A stretch of DNA of 64,000 nucleotides, taken from NCBI RefSeq assembly GCF_003944795.1, contig NZ_RWBG01000002.1, forward strand, positions 434,001 through 498,000. The letters run 5' to 3'. This document shows, piece by piece, positions 1-8,086 of this stretch. The DNA comes from Mangrovimonas spongiae (GTDB lineage: Bacteria > Bacteroidota > Bacteroidia > Flavobacteriales > Flavobacteriaceae). Position 1 is the stretch's first letter. The number at the start of each line of letters is the position of its first letter. The notes beneath the pieces were generated by a model. It did not search any database and was not told where the DNA came from. It worked only from the letters and a program-made list of their open reading frames with translations. The position numbers were made by a program, and so were the translations under genes.

Positions 1-231
1 AATACCGTAAAAGCCACACGAGTTATTTTGCCTGTTAGTAACGATAATTCTATCCCACAGCGTTTTGGATTAAGACACCGAGCTGCTGTTGGTATTACCG
101 AGAAAACAGATGCGCTTGCACTTGTTGTTAGTGAAGAAACAGGACAAGTTTCCTACTTTAAAGATGGTGAGTTTGTTATGTTTAACGACACGCAAGACCT
201 TATTGAAATGATAAAAAAAGATTTATCATAA
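1..231 (+). CDS. cdaA: Diadenylate cyclase CdaA-type, C-terminal fragment
   Basis: The last 76 residues of a DisA_N/DAC-domain protein; the 5' end lies left of the window and the reading frame is open from base 1. The core motif LRHRAAVGI is the RHR nucleotide-binding motif of diadenylate cyclases, preceded by ILPVS and followed by ALALVVSEETGQVS, which form the ends of the DAC fold. The family condenses two ATP into cyclic di-AMP, a messenger controlling potassium/osmolyte balance and cell-wall homeostasis; CdaA forms are anchored by N-terminal membrane helices, which would be outside the window. The DGA catalytic motif is also outside. The stop codon abuts the stop of the opposite-strand ABC gene with no space for a separate terminator. 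Confidence 0.9.
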   Translation, partial: NTVKATRVILPVSNDNSIPQRFGLRHRAAVGITEKTDALALVVSEETGQVSYFKDGEFVMFNDTQDLIEMIKKDLS

Positions 232-1995
232 CTAAGCCGTTTCTTTTTTTAAAAACTGCACCTCGTAAAGGTTTTTATAATAGCCATTTTTCTTTTTTAG
301 AAGCTCGTAATGCGATCCTTCTTCAACAATTTTACCATCATCCATAACAATAATTTTATCGGCTTTAATTACCGTAGCCAATCTATGAGCAATAACAATA
401 GAGGTGCGTCCTTTTGTAATTTTATCTGTAGCATTTTGAATTAACTGTTCGGAATACGAATCGACAGACGATGTGGCTTCGTCTAACACTAAAATACTAG
501 GATTAGTCACATAAGCTCTTAAAAACGAGATTAACTGTCGTTGTCCAGAAGATAGCATGGCGCCTCGTTCTTTTACATTATAATGATAATTATTGGGTAA
601 ACTCATAATAAACTCATGAATACCAATATCTTTAGCGGCTTGCACGACTTCGGCTTCAGTAATTTCTGGGTGATTTAATGTGATATTACTAAAAATGGTA
701 TCGGCAAATAAGAACACATCTTGTAAAACAACCGCTATTTGCTGACGTAACGATGACAAGGTTACATCTTTTACGTTTAAATGATCTATAGTTATAACAC
801 CACTGTCTATCTCATAAAAACGGTTTAATAAATTAATAATAGTCGATTTTCCAGCTCCAGTAGCTCCAACAATAGCAACGGTTTCTCCTGGTTTTACTTT
901 AAAAGAAATACCTTTTAATACTTCTTCGCCTTCAACATAGCTAAACCTTACTTGATTAAATTGTATGTGACCTCTTAATTGATTTACTTCGGTTGTTCCA
1001 TTATCATCTATTTGCGAGGTTGTATCTAGCACTTTAAACACACGATTTGCAGCAACCATACCCATTTGTAACGTGTTAAACTTATCGGCTATTTGCCTTA
1101 AGGGACGAAATAGCATAGGAATCATCATGATAAAAGCCGTTAAATCGCCTAAAGTTGCTGTTTCTGATAATACAATATTTAAACCGCCGTACCAGGACAC
1201 TAGTCCAATTGTTATAGATGACGACAACTCGGCAATTGGAAAGAAAATAGAATTATACCACACGGTTTTTAACCACGCTTTTTTATGGCGTTCGTTTATG
1301 GCTTTAAATCGTTTATATTCGGTATCTTCTCTAGTAAAAAGTTGCAAGATTTTCATACCAACCAAACGTTCTTGAACAAAAGAGTTTAGATTGGAAATTT
1401 CGGTTCTTACTTCTTCAAAAGCTTTTTTCATATACTTTTGAAAAACGCGTGTTGCATATAATAATACGGGCAACATTAAAAACACAATTAAGCTTAATTC
1501 CCAGTTCATAAAAAGCATAACAGCAGATACAACCAACATGGTTAGTAAATCTCTAAAAATCATAAAGAGACCTTCTCCAAAAACATCGGCAATACGTTCC
1601 ATATCGGTTACAGCACGCGTAATTAACACACCAACCGAAGAATTATCGAAATACTTCATTTTAAACCTAATCATATGGTCAAAAAGCTTGACACGAATAT
1701 CTTTTACCACGGTTTGACCCAGCCATCCAGAGTAGAAAATAAATAATAGCTGGCAAACAACTTCTCCTAACAATAAACCACCCATTATTAAGATGTAGGG
1801 TAAAAATCCTTCAAAGGTTTTTGTTGCGATGTTATTATCTATTGCTTGCTGTAAAATATAAGGTCTTGCAGCTCCAAAAAGCGCTAAAAGTATAACCGCT
1901 AATAAAACGCCTAAAAACACTTTTTGATAGGGTTTTATAAACTTAAATAGTCTTTTAAAAAGCTTTAAATCAAATATTTTGTTTGTTTTAGTCAA
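232..1995 (-). CDS. ABC exporter, fused permease and ATPase (MsbA/LmrA type)
   Basis: A half-transporter of 587 residues. Residues ~20-320 hold about six hydrophobic helices (ABC_membrane), followed by the nucleotide-binding domain: Walker A GATGAGKST at ~376-384, signature LSSGQ at ~480, Walker B ILVLDEATSSVD at ~496-507 and the switch histidine in IAHRLATV at ~534. The signature has Ser where LSGGQ has Gly, which is tolerated in this family. It would work as a homodimer in the inner membrane exporting a lipid or drug-like substrate; the substrate cannot be read from sequence. Its start overlaps the end of truA by 8 bases, so both are probably on one transcript. Confidence 0.92.
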   Translation of the reverse strand: MTKTNKIFDLKLFKRLFKFIKPYQKVFLGVLLAVILLALFGAARPYILQQAIDNNIATKTFEGFLPYILIMGGLLLGEVVCQLLFIFYSGWLGQTVVKDIRVKLFDHMIRFKMKYFDNSSVGVLITRAVTDMERIADVFGEGLFMIFRDLLTMLVVSAVMLFMNWELSLIVFLMLPVLLYATRVFQKYMKKAFEEVRTEISNLNSFVQERLVGMKILQLFTREDTEYKRFKAINERHKKAWLKTVWYNSIFFPIAELSSSITIGLVSWYGGLNIVLSETATLGDLTAFIMMIPMLFRPLRQIADKFNTLQMGMVAANRVFKVLDTTSQIDDNGTTEVNQLRGHIQFNQVRFSYVEGEEVLKGISFKVKPGETVAIVGATGAGKSTIINLLNRFYEIDSGVITIDHLNVKDVTLSSLRQQIAVVLQDVFLFADTIFSNITLNHPEITEAEVVQAAKDIGIHEFIMSLPNNYHYNVKERGAMLSSGQRQLISFLRAYVTNPSILVLDEATSSVDSYSEQLIQNATDKITKGRTSIVIAHRLATVIKADKIIVMDDGKIVEEGSHYELLKKKNGYYKNLYEVQFLKKETA

Positions 1996-2737
1996 GTTTT
2001 TTTATGTTTTCTGGATATGTTACTTCTTTTAAATACAAACCGTGTGCTGGCACAGAATACCCTGCTTCGCTTCTATTTTTAGAACGAATTATAGCATGTA
2101 CATCATGAACTGCAATTTTGCCTAACCCCACATTTATTAAAGTTCCCATGATGGCGCGCACCATATTTCTTAAAAACCTATCGGCTTTTATATAAAAATG
2201 AAGTTCATCTTCTTTAATGGTAAAATTGGCTGCTTCAATAGCACAATTATAGGTTTTTACATCGGTATTACTTTTAGAAAAGCATTGAAAATCTTTATAC
2301 TCCAATAAAATGGTTGCCGCTTGTTTCATTTTATCAACATCTAATGGCGTTTTTAAATAATAAGCCATCTCGGAATTAAATGCATTTTTTTTCAAAGCTA
2401 TTCTATAAATATACGATCTGCTTGTGGCATCAAACCTAGCATGTGCGGTGCTGTTAACTTTAAACAAATCGTGTATGGCTATATCTTTTGGTAAAAAAGA
2501 GTTGAGCTTATATATTAAATCTTTTTCCAAAAAGTCTTTTCCAGTGTCAAAGTGCGCAAACATTTGTAAAGCGTGTACACCAGCATCTGTTCTACCGGCT
2601 CCAACAATGGCAATATCATCACTTAACAATCGTGATAATGCTTTCTCTAATACTTCTTGCACCGAAATAGCATTAGGTTGGTTTTGCCAGCCATGATACT
2701 TTTTTCCATTGTATGACAATTCTAAAAAATAGCGCAA
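1988..2737 (-). CDS. truA: tRNA pseudouridine(38-40) synthase TruA
   Basis: A 249-residue TruA-family enzyme that isomerises uridines 38, 39 and 40 in the anticodon arm of many tRNAs. The catalytic motif GAGRTDAGVHA is present with the nucleophilic aspartate at residue 51. Further family blocks are SRSYIYRI and the C-terminal FLRNMVRAIMGTLINVG. Length matches the family. Transcription probably starts from a TATCTTTG element at 2768-2775 on the minus strand, giving a leader of only about 25 bases. The downstream ABC gene overlaps its 3' end, suggesting translational coupling. Confidence 0.95.
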   Translation of the reverse strand: MRYFLELSYNGKKYHGWQNQPNAISVQEVLEKALSRLLSDDIAIVGAGRTDAGVHALQMFAHFDTGKDFLEKDLIYKLNSFLPKDIAIHDLFKVNSTAHARFDATSRSYIYRIALKKNAFNSEMAYYLKTPLDVDKMKQAATILLEYKDFQCFSKSNTDVKTYNCAIEAANFTIKEDELHFYIKADRFLRNMVRAIMGTLINVGLGKIAVHDVHAIIRSKNRSEAGYSVPAHGLYLKEVTYPENIKKLD

Positions 2738-2746
2738 TTAAAAATG

Positions 2747-2754
2747 TATTTTTG
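2747..2754 (+). promoter_or_regulatory. Putative -7 element for the phosphodiesterase gene
   Basis: TATTTTTG matches the Bacteroidota -7 consensus TAnnTTTG. It points toward the gene at 2841 and would give a leader of about 80 bases. No good TTTG -33 element is seen. It faces the truA promoter at 2768-2775, so the two transcripts would overlap at their 5' ends. Confidence 0.45.
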
Positions 2755-2767
2755 TATTATGAAGCTA

Positions 2768-2775
2768 CAAAGATA
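2768..2775 (-). promoter_or_regulatory. Putative -7 element for truA-ABC operon
   Basis: Read on the minus strand this is TATCTTTG, a full match to TAnnTTTG, about 31-38 bases upstream of the truA start. No clear -33 element is visible at the usual spacing. Confidence 0.5.
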
Positions 2776-2840
2776 ACTTTATTCCTGCGAAGCTGAGAAT
2801 TTCAACTATTAAAAAAAATGCAATATTTATACTTAAGTAA

Positions 2841-3332
2841 ATGACAAAAATCTTATTGCTTTCAGACACACATAGTCATATTGATGCGACCATTTTAAAG
2901 TATGTTAAAGAGGCTGATGAAGTGTGGCACGCAGGTGATATTGGCGACTTAAAAGTAACCGATGCCATAAAAAAACTAAAACCACTTCGTGCTGTTTATG
3001 GTAATATAGACGACCATAAGGCTAGAAAAGAATTCCCTAAAAACAATAGGTTTTTTTGTGAAGATGTTGATGTTTGGATAACACATATTGGCGGTTATCC
3101 AGGAAAATATAACCCCAACTTAAAAAATGAAATTAACAGCAATCCTCCCGACATCTTTATTTGTGGACATTCGCATATTCTAAAGGTGATGCCTGACAAA
3201 AAATTGAATTTATTGCACATGAATCCTGGTGCTATTGGAAACCATGGGTTTCATAAAGTAAAAACTATGTTGCGCTTTACCATCGATGGCAGAAAAATTG
3301 ACAATCTGGAAGTGATTGAGTTCAAAAAATAA
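2841..3332 (+). CDS. YfcE/MJ0936-type metallophosphoesterase
   Basis: A 163-residue calcineurin-like phosphoesterase of the small YfcE group. All metal-binding blocks are in order: SDTHSH at 8-13, GDIGD at ~33-37, GNIDD near 55, CGHSH near 113 and MNPGAIG near the C terminus. Family members hydrolyse phosphodiesters such as 2',3'-cAMP or bis-pNPP with two divalent metals; the physiological substrate is unknown. No signal peptide, so cytosolic. It is monocistronic: the following terminator-like hairpin begins two bases after its stop and belongs mainly to the opposite-strand gene. Confidence 0.9.
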   Translation: MTKILLLSDTHSHIDATILKYVKEADEVWHAGDIGDLKVTDAIKKLKPLRAVYGNIDDHKARKEFPKNNRFFCEDVDVWITHIGGYPGKYNPNLKNEINSNPPDIFICGHSHILKVMPDKKLNLLHMNPGAIGNHGFHKVKTMLRFTIDGRKIDNLEVIEFKK

Positions 3333-3334
3333 AA

Positions 3335-3365
3335 CGAGGTTGATTTAGTATTAATATCAACCTCG
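3335..3365 (-). terminator. Rho-independent terminator of the 48-aa membrane protein gene
   Basis: A perfect 10-bp stem (3335-3344 with 3356-3365) and an 11-base loop; on the minus strand it is followed by TTTTATTTTTT. On the plus strand there is no T tract, so it acts mainly leftward, although it begins two bases after the phosphoesterase stop. Confidence 0.7.
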
Positions 3366-3374
3366 AGATAGTAT

Positions 3375-3521
3375 CTACTTTGTTTTTTTATAATCCAAGC
3401 TAATATAGGATGTTACTCCTGTAAATATCCCTACAAATATTGACGTTAGCAAAGAAAAATTAGCTAATGTATAAAGAACAATTGAAAGCACTACACCTCC
3501 TATCAAATGTTTTATGAGCAT
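3375..3521 (-). CDS. Small membrane protein of 48 residues, function unknown
   Basis: I place the start at the internal ATG at 3521 (MLIKHLIGG). A longer reading from 3596 would begin inside the terminator of the upstream gene and prepend a Phe-rich stretch translated from A-runs, which is unlikely. The product has one or two hydrophobic helices (residues ~7-27 and ~28-42) and ends SLDYKKTK, giving a positive C terminus. It sits between two leftward terminators, so it would need its own promoter. The protein family is not recognised; small membrane proteins of this sort are common in flavobacteria next to DUF4293. Confidence is limited by its size. Confidence 0.5.
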   Translation of the reverse strand: MLIKHLIGGVVLSIVLYTLANFSLLTSIFVGIFTGVTSYISLDYKKTK

Positions 3522-3584
3522 TTTTATAAGATTTAGGTTAGGCTCAAAGAAGAAAAAAAAACTAAAAAACCAATTTATCTTAAT

Positions 3585-3614
3585 AAAAAAACCCAAAGCT
3601 TTCGCTTTGGGTTT
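3585..3614 (-). terminator. Terminator of the DUF4293 gene
   Basis: An 11-bp perfect stem, 3589-3599 with 3604-3614, loop of four (GAAA on the minus strand), followed on the minus strand by seven T. It lies 31 bases after the DUF4293 stop. Confidence 0.85.
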
Positions 3615-3644
3615 TAACGCACTAATACTACTAAGATGTTAGGC

Positions 3645-4064
3645 CTATCGTAACCTATCGACTGATTTTACAAGATCTTCATCCTTTTTAATGGCTTTGT
3701 TGGCCAAGGCCAAAAACACGATAGAAATAATAGGAAGAAAAATCCCAATACCTTTCTCAGAAACAACTGTTTCTCCAGATAAATTTAGTGATCGGTACAC
3801 GAATAATCCTAGTAAAATAAAGTTTAATATCATATTAAGTCGCCCTAAAACAAATTGCGACTGTCTGTTTTTAAATCTAAATATTGAAATTAGCGACAAC
3901 AATGCAGAGCCTACAAACAATAAAAAGTATACCATATTATCTATAGCAAATATTTTCACCCCATCGTTAGTTACCCATAAATGGAATACAAAAATGAGCC
4001 CTGCAGATACTATAGCAGAAACTAAAAGGTATAAAGTTTGAATTCTTTGTAACACGCTTTTCAA
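3645..4064 (-). CDS. DUF4293 family membrane protein
   Basis: A 139-residue integral membrane protein with four hydrophobic helices (about residues 10-30, 43-62, 76-92 and 107-125). It begins MKSVLQRIQTLYLL and the run QRIQTLYLL is the recognisable N-terminal signature of DUF4293, a family found almost only in Bacteroidota. No biochemical function is known. The neighbourhood beside rho is a conserved arrangement in flavobacteria as far as I recall. The short charged tail KKDEDLVKSVDRLR is cytosolic by the positive-inside rule. It has its own terminator. Confidence 0.85.
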   Translation of the reverse strand: MKSVLQRIQTLYLLVSAIVSAGLIFVFHLWVTNDGVKIFAIDNMVYFLLFVGSALLSLISIFRFKNRQSQFVLGRLNMILNFILLGLFVYRSLNLSGETVVSEKGIGIFLPIISIVFLALANKAIKKDEDLVKSVDRLR

Positions 4065-4129
4065 TTATTGAGGCACAAAAATAATGGATTATTTTAAAAA
4101 ATACACCCAAATAATTAAAATAAAAGTTG

Positions 4130-4174
4130 TATTATTGCAGTAACAAGCCCAACTACCACGTTAGTAACTTGTTA
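4130..4174 (+). promoter_or_regulatory. Possible rho promoter and leader inverted repeat
   Basis: TATTATTG at 4130-4137 is one base off TAnnTTTG. Just downstream TAACAAG (4141-4147) is repeated inverted as CTTGTTA (4168-4174) with a 20-base spacer, and a run of eight T follows at 4193-4200. The 187-base region before rho is otherwise without a gene. It may be an autoregulatory leader, as known for rho in other bacteria. Confidence 0.35.
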
Positions 4175-4251
4175 ATTCTTCAGATTAAAATCTTTTTTTT
4201 CAGAAAAATTCAAATTCATTATTTAACTGAAACATTCTTTAATTAACATCA

Positions 4252-5853
4252 ATGTTTGAAATATCACAATTAAAAGCTAAAAAGCTTCCTGAATTACAGG
4301 AAATTGCTAAACAATTAAACGTTTCTAAGTACCGTTCTTTAAAAAAACTAGACTTAGTTTATAAAATTTTAGACTACCAAGCAGCAAACCCACAAGAGGT
4401 TTCTAGTGTAGCTAAACAAGATACTAAAGAACAAGAAACGTCTACCCCAAAAAAGCAACCTAGAAAACGTGTGCAAAAAAGTACTAATACGACAAAAAGC
4501 ACACCGTCTAAAAAAGCTCCAGAGTCTAAGCCAAAATCATCGAATACTAACGATAAGAGCACTAATGACAAAGGGCGTCAAAACAATAAAACACAAAACA
4601 AAGAGCAGTCTTCTAGCAAGAATACTCCTAAAAAAGAGTCGAACAAAAGCAAACAGGACAACTCTAAAAAGGAACACAAAAACCAAAATAACGGTAATAA
4701 AGATACTAGAAACAGATACAGAGAGCCCGATTACGAATTTGACGCTATTATAGAAAGCGAAGGTGTTTTAGATATTATGCAAGATGGTTACGGTTTTTTA
4801 AGATCGTCTGACTACAACTACCTATCATCACCTGACGATATTTATGTATCGCAATCGCAAATTCGCTTATTTGGCCTTAAAACAGGAGATACTGTTCTTG
4901 GAAATGTACGCCCACCAAAAGAAGGTGAAAAATACTTTCCGCTAATAAAAGTGAATAAAATTAATGGTTTAGATCCACAAGTTGTGAGAGATCGTGTTTC
5001 TTTCGAACATTTAACCCCACTTTTCCCTAAAGAAAAATTTAATATTGCCGAAAGGCAAAGTACCATATCTACTAGAATTATGGATTTGTTCTCTCCTATT
5101 GGAAAAGGACAACGTGGTATGATTGTATCGCAACCAAAAACAGGTAAAACCATGTTACTTAAGGATATTGCCAATGCTATTGCAGCAAATCATCCTGAGG
5201 TATACCAAATTATCCTTTTAATTGATGAGCGTCCAGAAGAAGTTACCGATATGCAACGTAATGTTCGTGGTGAAGTGGTATCATCAACTTTCGATAAAGA
5301 AGCTCACGAACACGTTCGCATTGCCAACATCGTATTAGAAAAAGCAAAACGTTTAGTGGAATGCGGTCATGATGTAGTTATTCTTCTAGATTCTATTACA
5401 AGGTTAGCGAGAGCCTACAACACTGTACAACCAGCCTCTGGTAAAATTTTAAGTGGTGGTGTTGATGCCAATGCGCTACATAAACCAAAACGTTTCTTTG
5501 GTGCCGCACGTAATATTGAAAATGGTGGATCGTTATCGATTATTGCTACAGCACTTACAGAAACAGGCTCAAAAATGGATGAAGTGATTTTTGAAGAATT
5601 TAAAGGAACTGGCAATATGGAACTTCAATTAGACAGACGTATTGCTAATAGACGTATTTTCCCTGCTATCGATTTAATTTCTTCTAGTACACGAAGAGAC
5701 GATTTACTACTTGATGAAACTACTATACAGCGCATGTGGGTATTAAGAAAATATCTTGCCGATATGAACCCTGTTGAAGCCATGGAGTTTATTAACGATA
5801 AAGTAAAACAAACACGAAATAACGAAGAGTTTTTAATCTCTATGAATGGTTAA
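4252..5853 (+). CDS. rho: Transcription termination factor Rho
   Basis: A hexameric RNA helicase of 533 residues that terminates transcription. Residues 1-43 are the Rho_N helical domain ([20 protein letters not shown]). Residues ~45-158 are a low-complexity stretch made of Lys, Asn, Ser, Thr and Gln, absent from E. coli Rho (419 residues). The RNA-binding cold-shock fold follows ([16 protein letters not shown]), then the ATPase core with P-loop [10 protein letters not shown] at ~292-301, Walker [17 protein letters not shown] and Q-loop/secondary RNA site [20 protein letters not shown]. All core residues look intact. It is monocistronic with its own terminator. The insert is typical of Bacteroidota Rho, where such disordered regions have been linked to condensate formation. 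Confidence 0.98.
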   Translation: MFEISQLKAKKLPELQEIAKQLNVSKYRSLKKLDLVYKILDYQAANPQEVSSVAKQDTKEQETSTPKKQPRKRVQKSTNTTKSTPSKKAPESKPKSSNTNDKSTNDKGRQNNKTQNKEQSSSKNTPKKESNKSKQDNSKKEHKNQNNGNKDTRNRYREPDYEFDAIIESEGVLDIMQDGYGFLRSSDYNYLSSPDDIYVSQSQIRLFGLKTGDTVLGNVRPPKEGEKYFPLIKVNKINGLDPQVVRDRVSFEHLTPLFPKEKFNIAERQSTISTRIMDLFSPIGKGQRGMIVSQPKTGKTMLLKDIANAIAANHPEVYQIILLIDERPEEVTDMQRNVRGEVVSSTFDKEAHEHVRIANIVLEKAKRLVECGHDVVILLDSITRLARAYNTVQPASGKILSGGVDANALHKPKRFFGAARNIENGGSLSIIATALTETGSKMDEVIFEEFKGTGNMELQLDRRIANRRIFPAIDLISSSTRRDDLLLDETTIQRMWVLRKYLADMNPVEAMEFINDKVKQTRNNEEFLISMNG

Positions 5854-5875
5854 AAACATCTTATATAATTAGTAT

Positions 5876-5910
5876 AAAAAAATCCCATTGAAAATTCAAT
5901 GGGATTTTTT
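5876..5910 (+). terminator. Terminator of rho
   Basis: A 12-bp perfect stem, 5881-5892 with 5895-5906, loop of two to four bases, followed by a T run to 5910. It begins about 25 bases after the rho stop. Confidence 0.85.
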
Positions 5911-5932
5911 ATGAACAAATCAGATTAACAAA

Positions 5933-5960
5933 TAAAAAAAAGCTTCTCTAAAAGAGAAGC
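5933..5960 (-). terminator. Terminator of rpsT
   Basis: Stem GCTTCTCT / AGAGAAGC (5942-5949 with 5953-5960) with a three-base loop, followed on the minus strand by a run of eight T. It lies 30 bases beyond the rpsT stop. Confidence 0.85.
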
Positions 5961-5990
5961 CTTATACTATTATATAACTTTTATCTCTAC

Positions 5991-6242
5991 TTATAGTGAA
6001 GCAACATGCTTAGCTAAACTTGACTTTAAGTTTGCTGCTTTATTAGCGTGAATAATATTATTCTTTGCTAACTTATCTACCATAGACACTACTGAAGGAA
6101 ATAATTTTTCAGCATCAGACTTGCTAGTCATGTCACGTAATTTCTTAATAGCATTACGTGTTGTTCTATGCTGATATCTATTTCTTAAGCGCTTAGCTTC
6201 GTTACTTCTAATTCTTTTTAACGCTGACTTATGATTTGCCAT
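5991..6242 (-). CDS. rpsT: Small ribosomal subunit protein bS20
   Basis: An 83-residue, Lys/Arg/Ala-rich helical protein beginning MANHKSALKRIRSNEAKRLRN, the typical S20 N terminus, and ending in SLAKHVASL. S20 binds the 5' and 3' minor domains of 16S rRNA during early 30S assembly. It lies 29 bases downstream of tRNA-Glu on the same strand with no terminator between, so both are probably transcribed from the promoters upstream of the tRNA and the tRNA is released by processing. Confidence 0.98.
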   Translation of the reverse strand: MANHKSALKRIRSNEAKRLRNRYQHRTTRNAIKKLRDMTSKSDAEKLFPSVVSMVDKLAKNNIIHANKAANLKSSLAKHVASL

Positions 6243-6271
6243 TTGTTTTTACTTCTATTCGTTATAAAAAG

Positions 6272-6343
6272 TAGCCCGTAGGGGAATCGAACCCCTCTTA
6301 CCAGGATGAAAACCTGGCGTCCTAGCCGATAGACGAACGGGCC
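6272..6343 (-). tRNA. tRNA-Glu (anticodon UUC)
   Basis: A complete cloverleaf can be folded on the minus strand: acceptor stem GGCCCGT with ACGGGCT (one terminal G-U pair), D arm with TCGGCTAGGA, anticodon stem CCAGG/CCTGG with loop TTTTCAT giving anticodon TTC, and T arm AGGGG-TTCGATT-CCCCT. The CCA end is not fully encoded. It precedes rpsT. Confidence 0.97.
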
Positions 6344-6362
6344 ATTTTGGTTTTTGAGAGTG

Positions 6363-6370
6363 CAAATATA
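6363..6370 (-). promoter_or_regulatory. tRNA-Glu/rpsT proximal promoter
   Basis: On the minus strand TATATTTG matches TAnnTTTG, and TTTTG lies exactly 19 bases upstream, the classic Bacteroidota spacing. The predicted start is 10-20 bases before the mature tRNA. This is the best-formed promoter in the window. Confidence 0.75.
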
Positions 6371-6429
6371 AATTAATTTTTAATACTTGCAAAACTTTTT
6401 TCAAAGCCTCAATGTTTCCATTGCGGGTG

Positions 6430-6437
6430 CAAATATA
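6430..6437 (-). promoter_or_regulatory. tRNA-Glu/rpsT distal promoter
   Basis: A second TATATTTG on the minus strand, again with TTG 19 bases upstream, 67 bases before the proximal copy. The two sites share TATATTTGCA. Between them CAATG-GAAA-CATTG (6409-6422) can form a small GNRA-capped hairpin. Confidence 0.6.
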
Positions 6438-6488
6438 ATTCTATTTTTATATTCTGCAACAACAAAATTTATTTTTTTACAAAAAAAG

Positions 6489-7967
6489 TTAATACGCCTT
6501 GGCAAAAAGCACTCTCCCTTTAGATGGCGCTCCAGTAAAAACACATTTATCTTCCTCATTACCTGTATCTAAAGGAATACACCTTATTGTTGCTTTGGTA
6601 AGCTCTTTTATTTTCTCTTCGGTTTCGGCGGTACCATCCCAATGTGCCGATATAAACCCGCCTTTATTTTTTAAAACCTCTTTAAATTCGTCGAAAGTAT
6701 CAACTTCTGTTGTATGCTCACTTCTATAATCTAAAGCTTTTTTGTACAACGAACTTTGTATTTCCTCCATTAGGTTTTCAATTTTAGGTGTTAAGCTATC
6801 TAATGGTACAATTTCTTTGGTTAACGTGTCTCTTCTTGCTAACTCAACAGTTCCGTTTTCCAAGTCTTTAGGTCCTATAGCTATTCGTAAAGGAACTCCT
6901 TGTAACTCATGCTGTGCAAACTTAGCTCCTGGCCTATGTGTTGTTCTGTCATCAAACTTCACCGAAACATTCTTGGCGCGTAAATCGCCCATTATTAAGT
7001 TAGCGATTTTAGAAATTTCTTCTAATTGCTCATCGGATCTATATATAGGTACAATTACAACTTGATCTGGAGCTAAATTAGGCGGTAACACCAAACCATG
7101 ATCGTCGCTATGTGTCATTATTAAAGCACCCATTAATCTAGTAGAAACACCCCAAGATGTTGCCCAAACATAGTCTTGTTTCCCTTCTTTTGAAGTAAAC
7201 TTAACATCAAAAGCTTTGGCGAAATTTTGTCCAAGAAAATGCGAGGTTCCTGCTTGTAACGCTTTACCATCTTGCATTAATGCTTCAATACAATACGTTT
7301 CTACAGCACCTGCGAAACGTTCGCTTTCGGTTTTTAACCCTTTTACAACGGGTATTGCCATAAAGTTCTCGGCAAAATTGGCATATATATTATTCATTAA
7401 CTCGGCTTCCTTTATGGCTTCTTCTTTAGTCTCGTGAGCTGTATGTCCTTCTTGCCATAAAAATTCTGCTGTTCTTAAAAATAATCGTGTACGCATTTCC
7501 CAACGCACAACATTTGCCCATTGATTAACTAGAATAGGTAAATCTCTGTAAGATTGAATCCACCCTTTATAGGTATTCCAAATAATGGCCTCACTTGTAG
7601 GTCTTACCACTAATTCTTCTTCTAATTTTGCTTCTGGATCTACACGAAGCTTTCCTTCATTATCTGGGTCGTTCTGTAATCTATAATGCGTTACTACAGC
7701 ACATTCTTTGGCAAACCCTTCGGCATTTTTCTCTTCAGCTTCAAATAAGCTTTTTGGAACAAATAGAGGGAAATAGGCATTTTGATGCCCCGTTTCTTTA
7801 AACATTCTATCTAATTCGGCTTGCATTTTTTCCCAAATGGCGTAACCATAAGGTTTTATTACCATACAACCTCTAACAGCTGAATTCTCAGCTAAATCTG
7901 CTTTTACAACAAGTTCGTTATACCATTTAGAATAATCTTCTGCTCTACTTGTAAGTTTCTTGCTCAT
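6489..7967 (-). CDS. proS: Prolyl-tRNA synthetase, short (archaeal/eukaryotic-like) type
   Basis: Class II synthetase of 492 residues charging tRNA-Pro. Motif 2 region [18 protein letters not shown], the [11 protein letters not shown] block and the [19 protein letters not shown] motif 3 region are all present. The length and the C-terminal extension ending [11 protein letters not shown] place it in the short ProRS class that lacks the INS editing domain of E. coli-type ProRS (572 residues), as is usual in Bacteroidota. It reads away from the tri-block lipoprotein gene, with a TAGTTTTG -7 element at 8023-8030. No terminator is seen between its stop and the tRNA-Glu promoters. Confidence 0.97.
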   Translation of the reverse strand: MSKKLTSRAEDYSKWYNELVVKADLAENSAVRGCMVIKPYGYAIWEKMQAELDRMFKETGHQNAYFPLFVPKSLFEAEEKNAEGFAKECAVVTHYRLQNDPDNEGKLRVDPEAKLEEELVVRPTSEAIIWNTYKGWIQSYRDLPILVNQWANVVRWEMRTRLFLRTAEFLWQEGHTAHETKEEAIKEAELMNNIYANFAENFMAIPVVKGLKTESERFAGAVETYCIEALMQDGKALQAGTSHFLGQNFAKAFDVKFTSKEGKQDYVWATSWGVSTRLMGALIMTHSDDHGLVLPPNLAPDQVVIVPIYRSDEQLEEISKIANLIMGDLRAKNVSVKFDDRTTHRPGAKFAQHELQGVPLRIAIGPKDLENGTVELARRDTLTKEIVPLDSLTPKIENLMEEIQSSLYKKALDYRSEHTTEVDTFDEFKEVLKNKGGFISAHWDGTAETEEKIKELTKATIRCIPLDTGNEEDKCVFTGAPSKGRVLFAKAY

Positions 7968-8022
7968 ATATAGGAATTTGGCACAAAGTTTGTGATTATG
8001 TTAAATATAGAAAATAGTTGCA

Positions 8023-8030
8023 CAAAACTA
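8023..8030 (-). promoter_or_regulatory. Putative proS -7 element
   Basis: Minus-strand TAGTTTTG matches TAnnTTTG; a TTG lies 17 bases upstream. The predicted leader is about 50 bases. Confidence 0.5.
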
Positions 8031-8032
8031 AC

Positions 8033-8040
8033 TATTTTTG
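8033..8040 (+). promoter_or_regulatory. Putative -7 element for the tri-block lipoprotein gene
   Basis: TATTTTTG on the plus strand, only two bases from the back-to-back proS element. No convincing -33 element. The leader would be about 40 bases. Confidence 0.45.
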
Positions 8041-8086
8041 TTATGTTCAACAATAAAATTCAAGAGATATGCGATTTAATTACTAC

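Noticed and set aside
3375-3596. Longer 73-codon version of the small membrane protein
   Set aside because: Its first codons fall inside the terminator of the DUF4293 gene and encode a Phe run from A-rich DNA; the ATG at 3521 is more credible.
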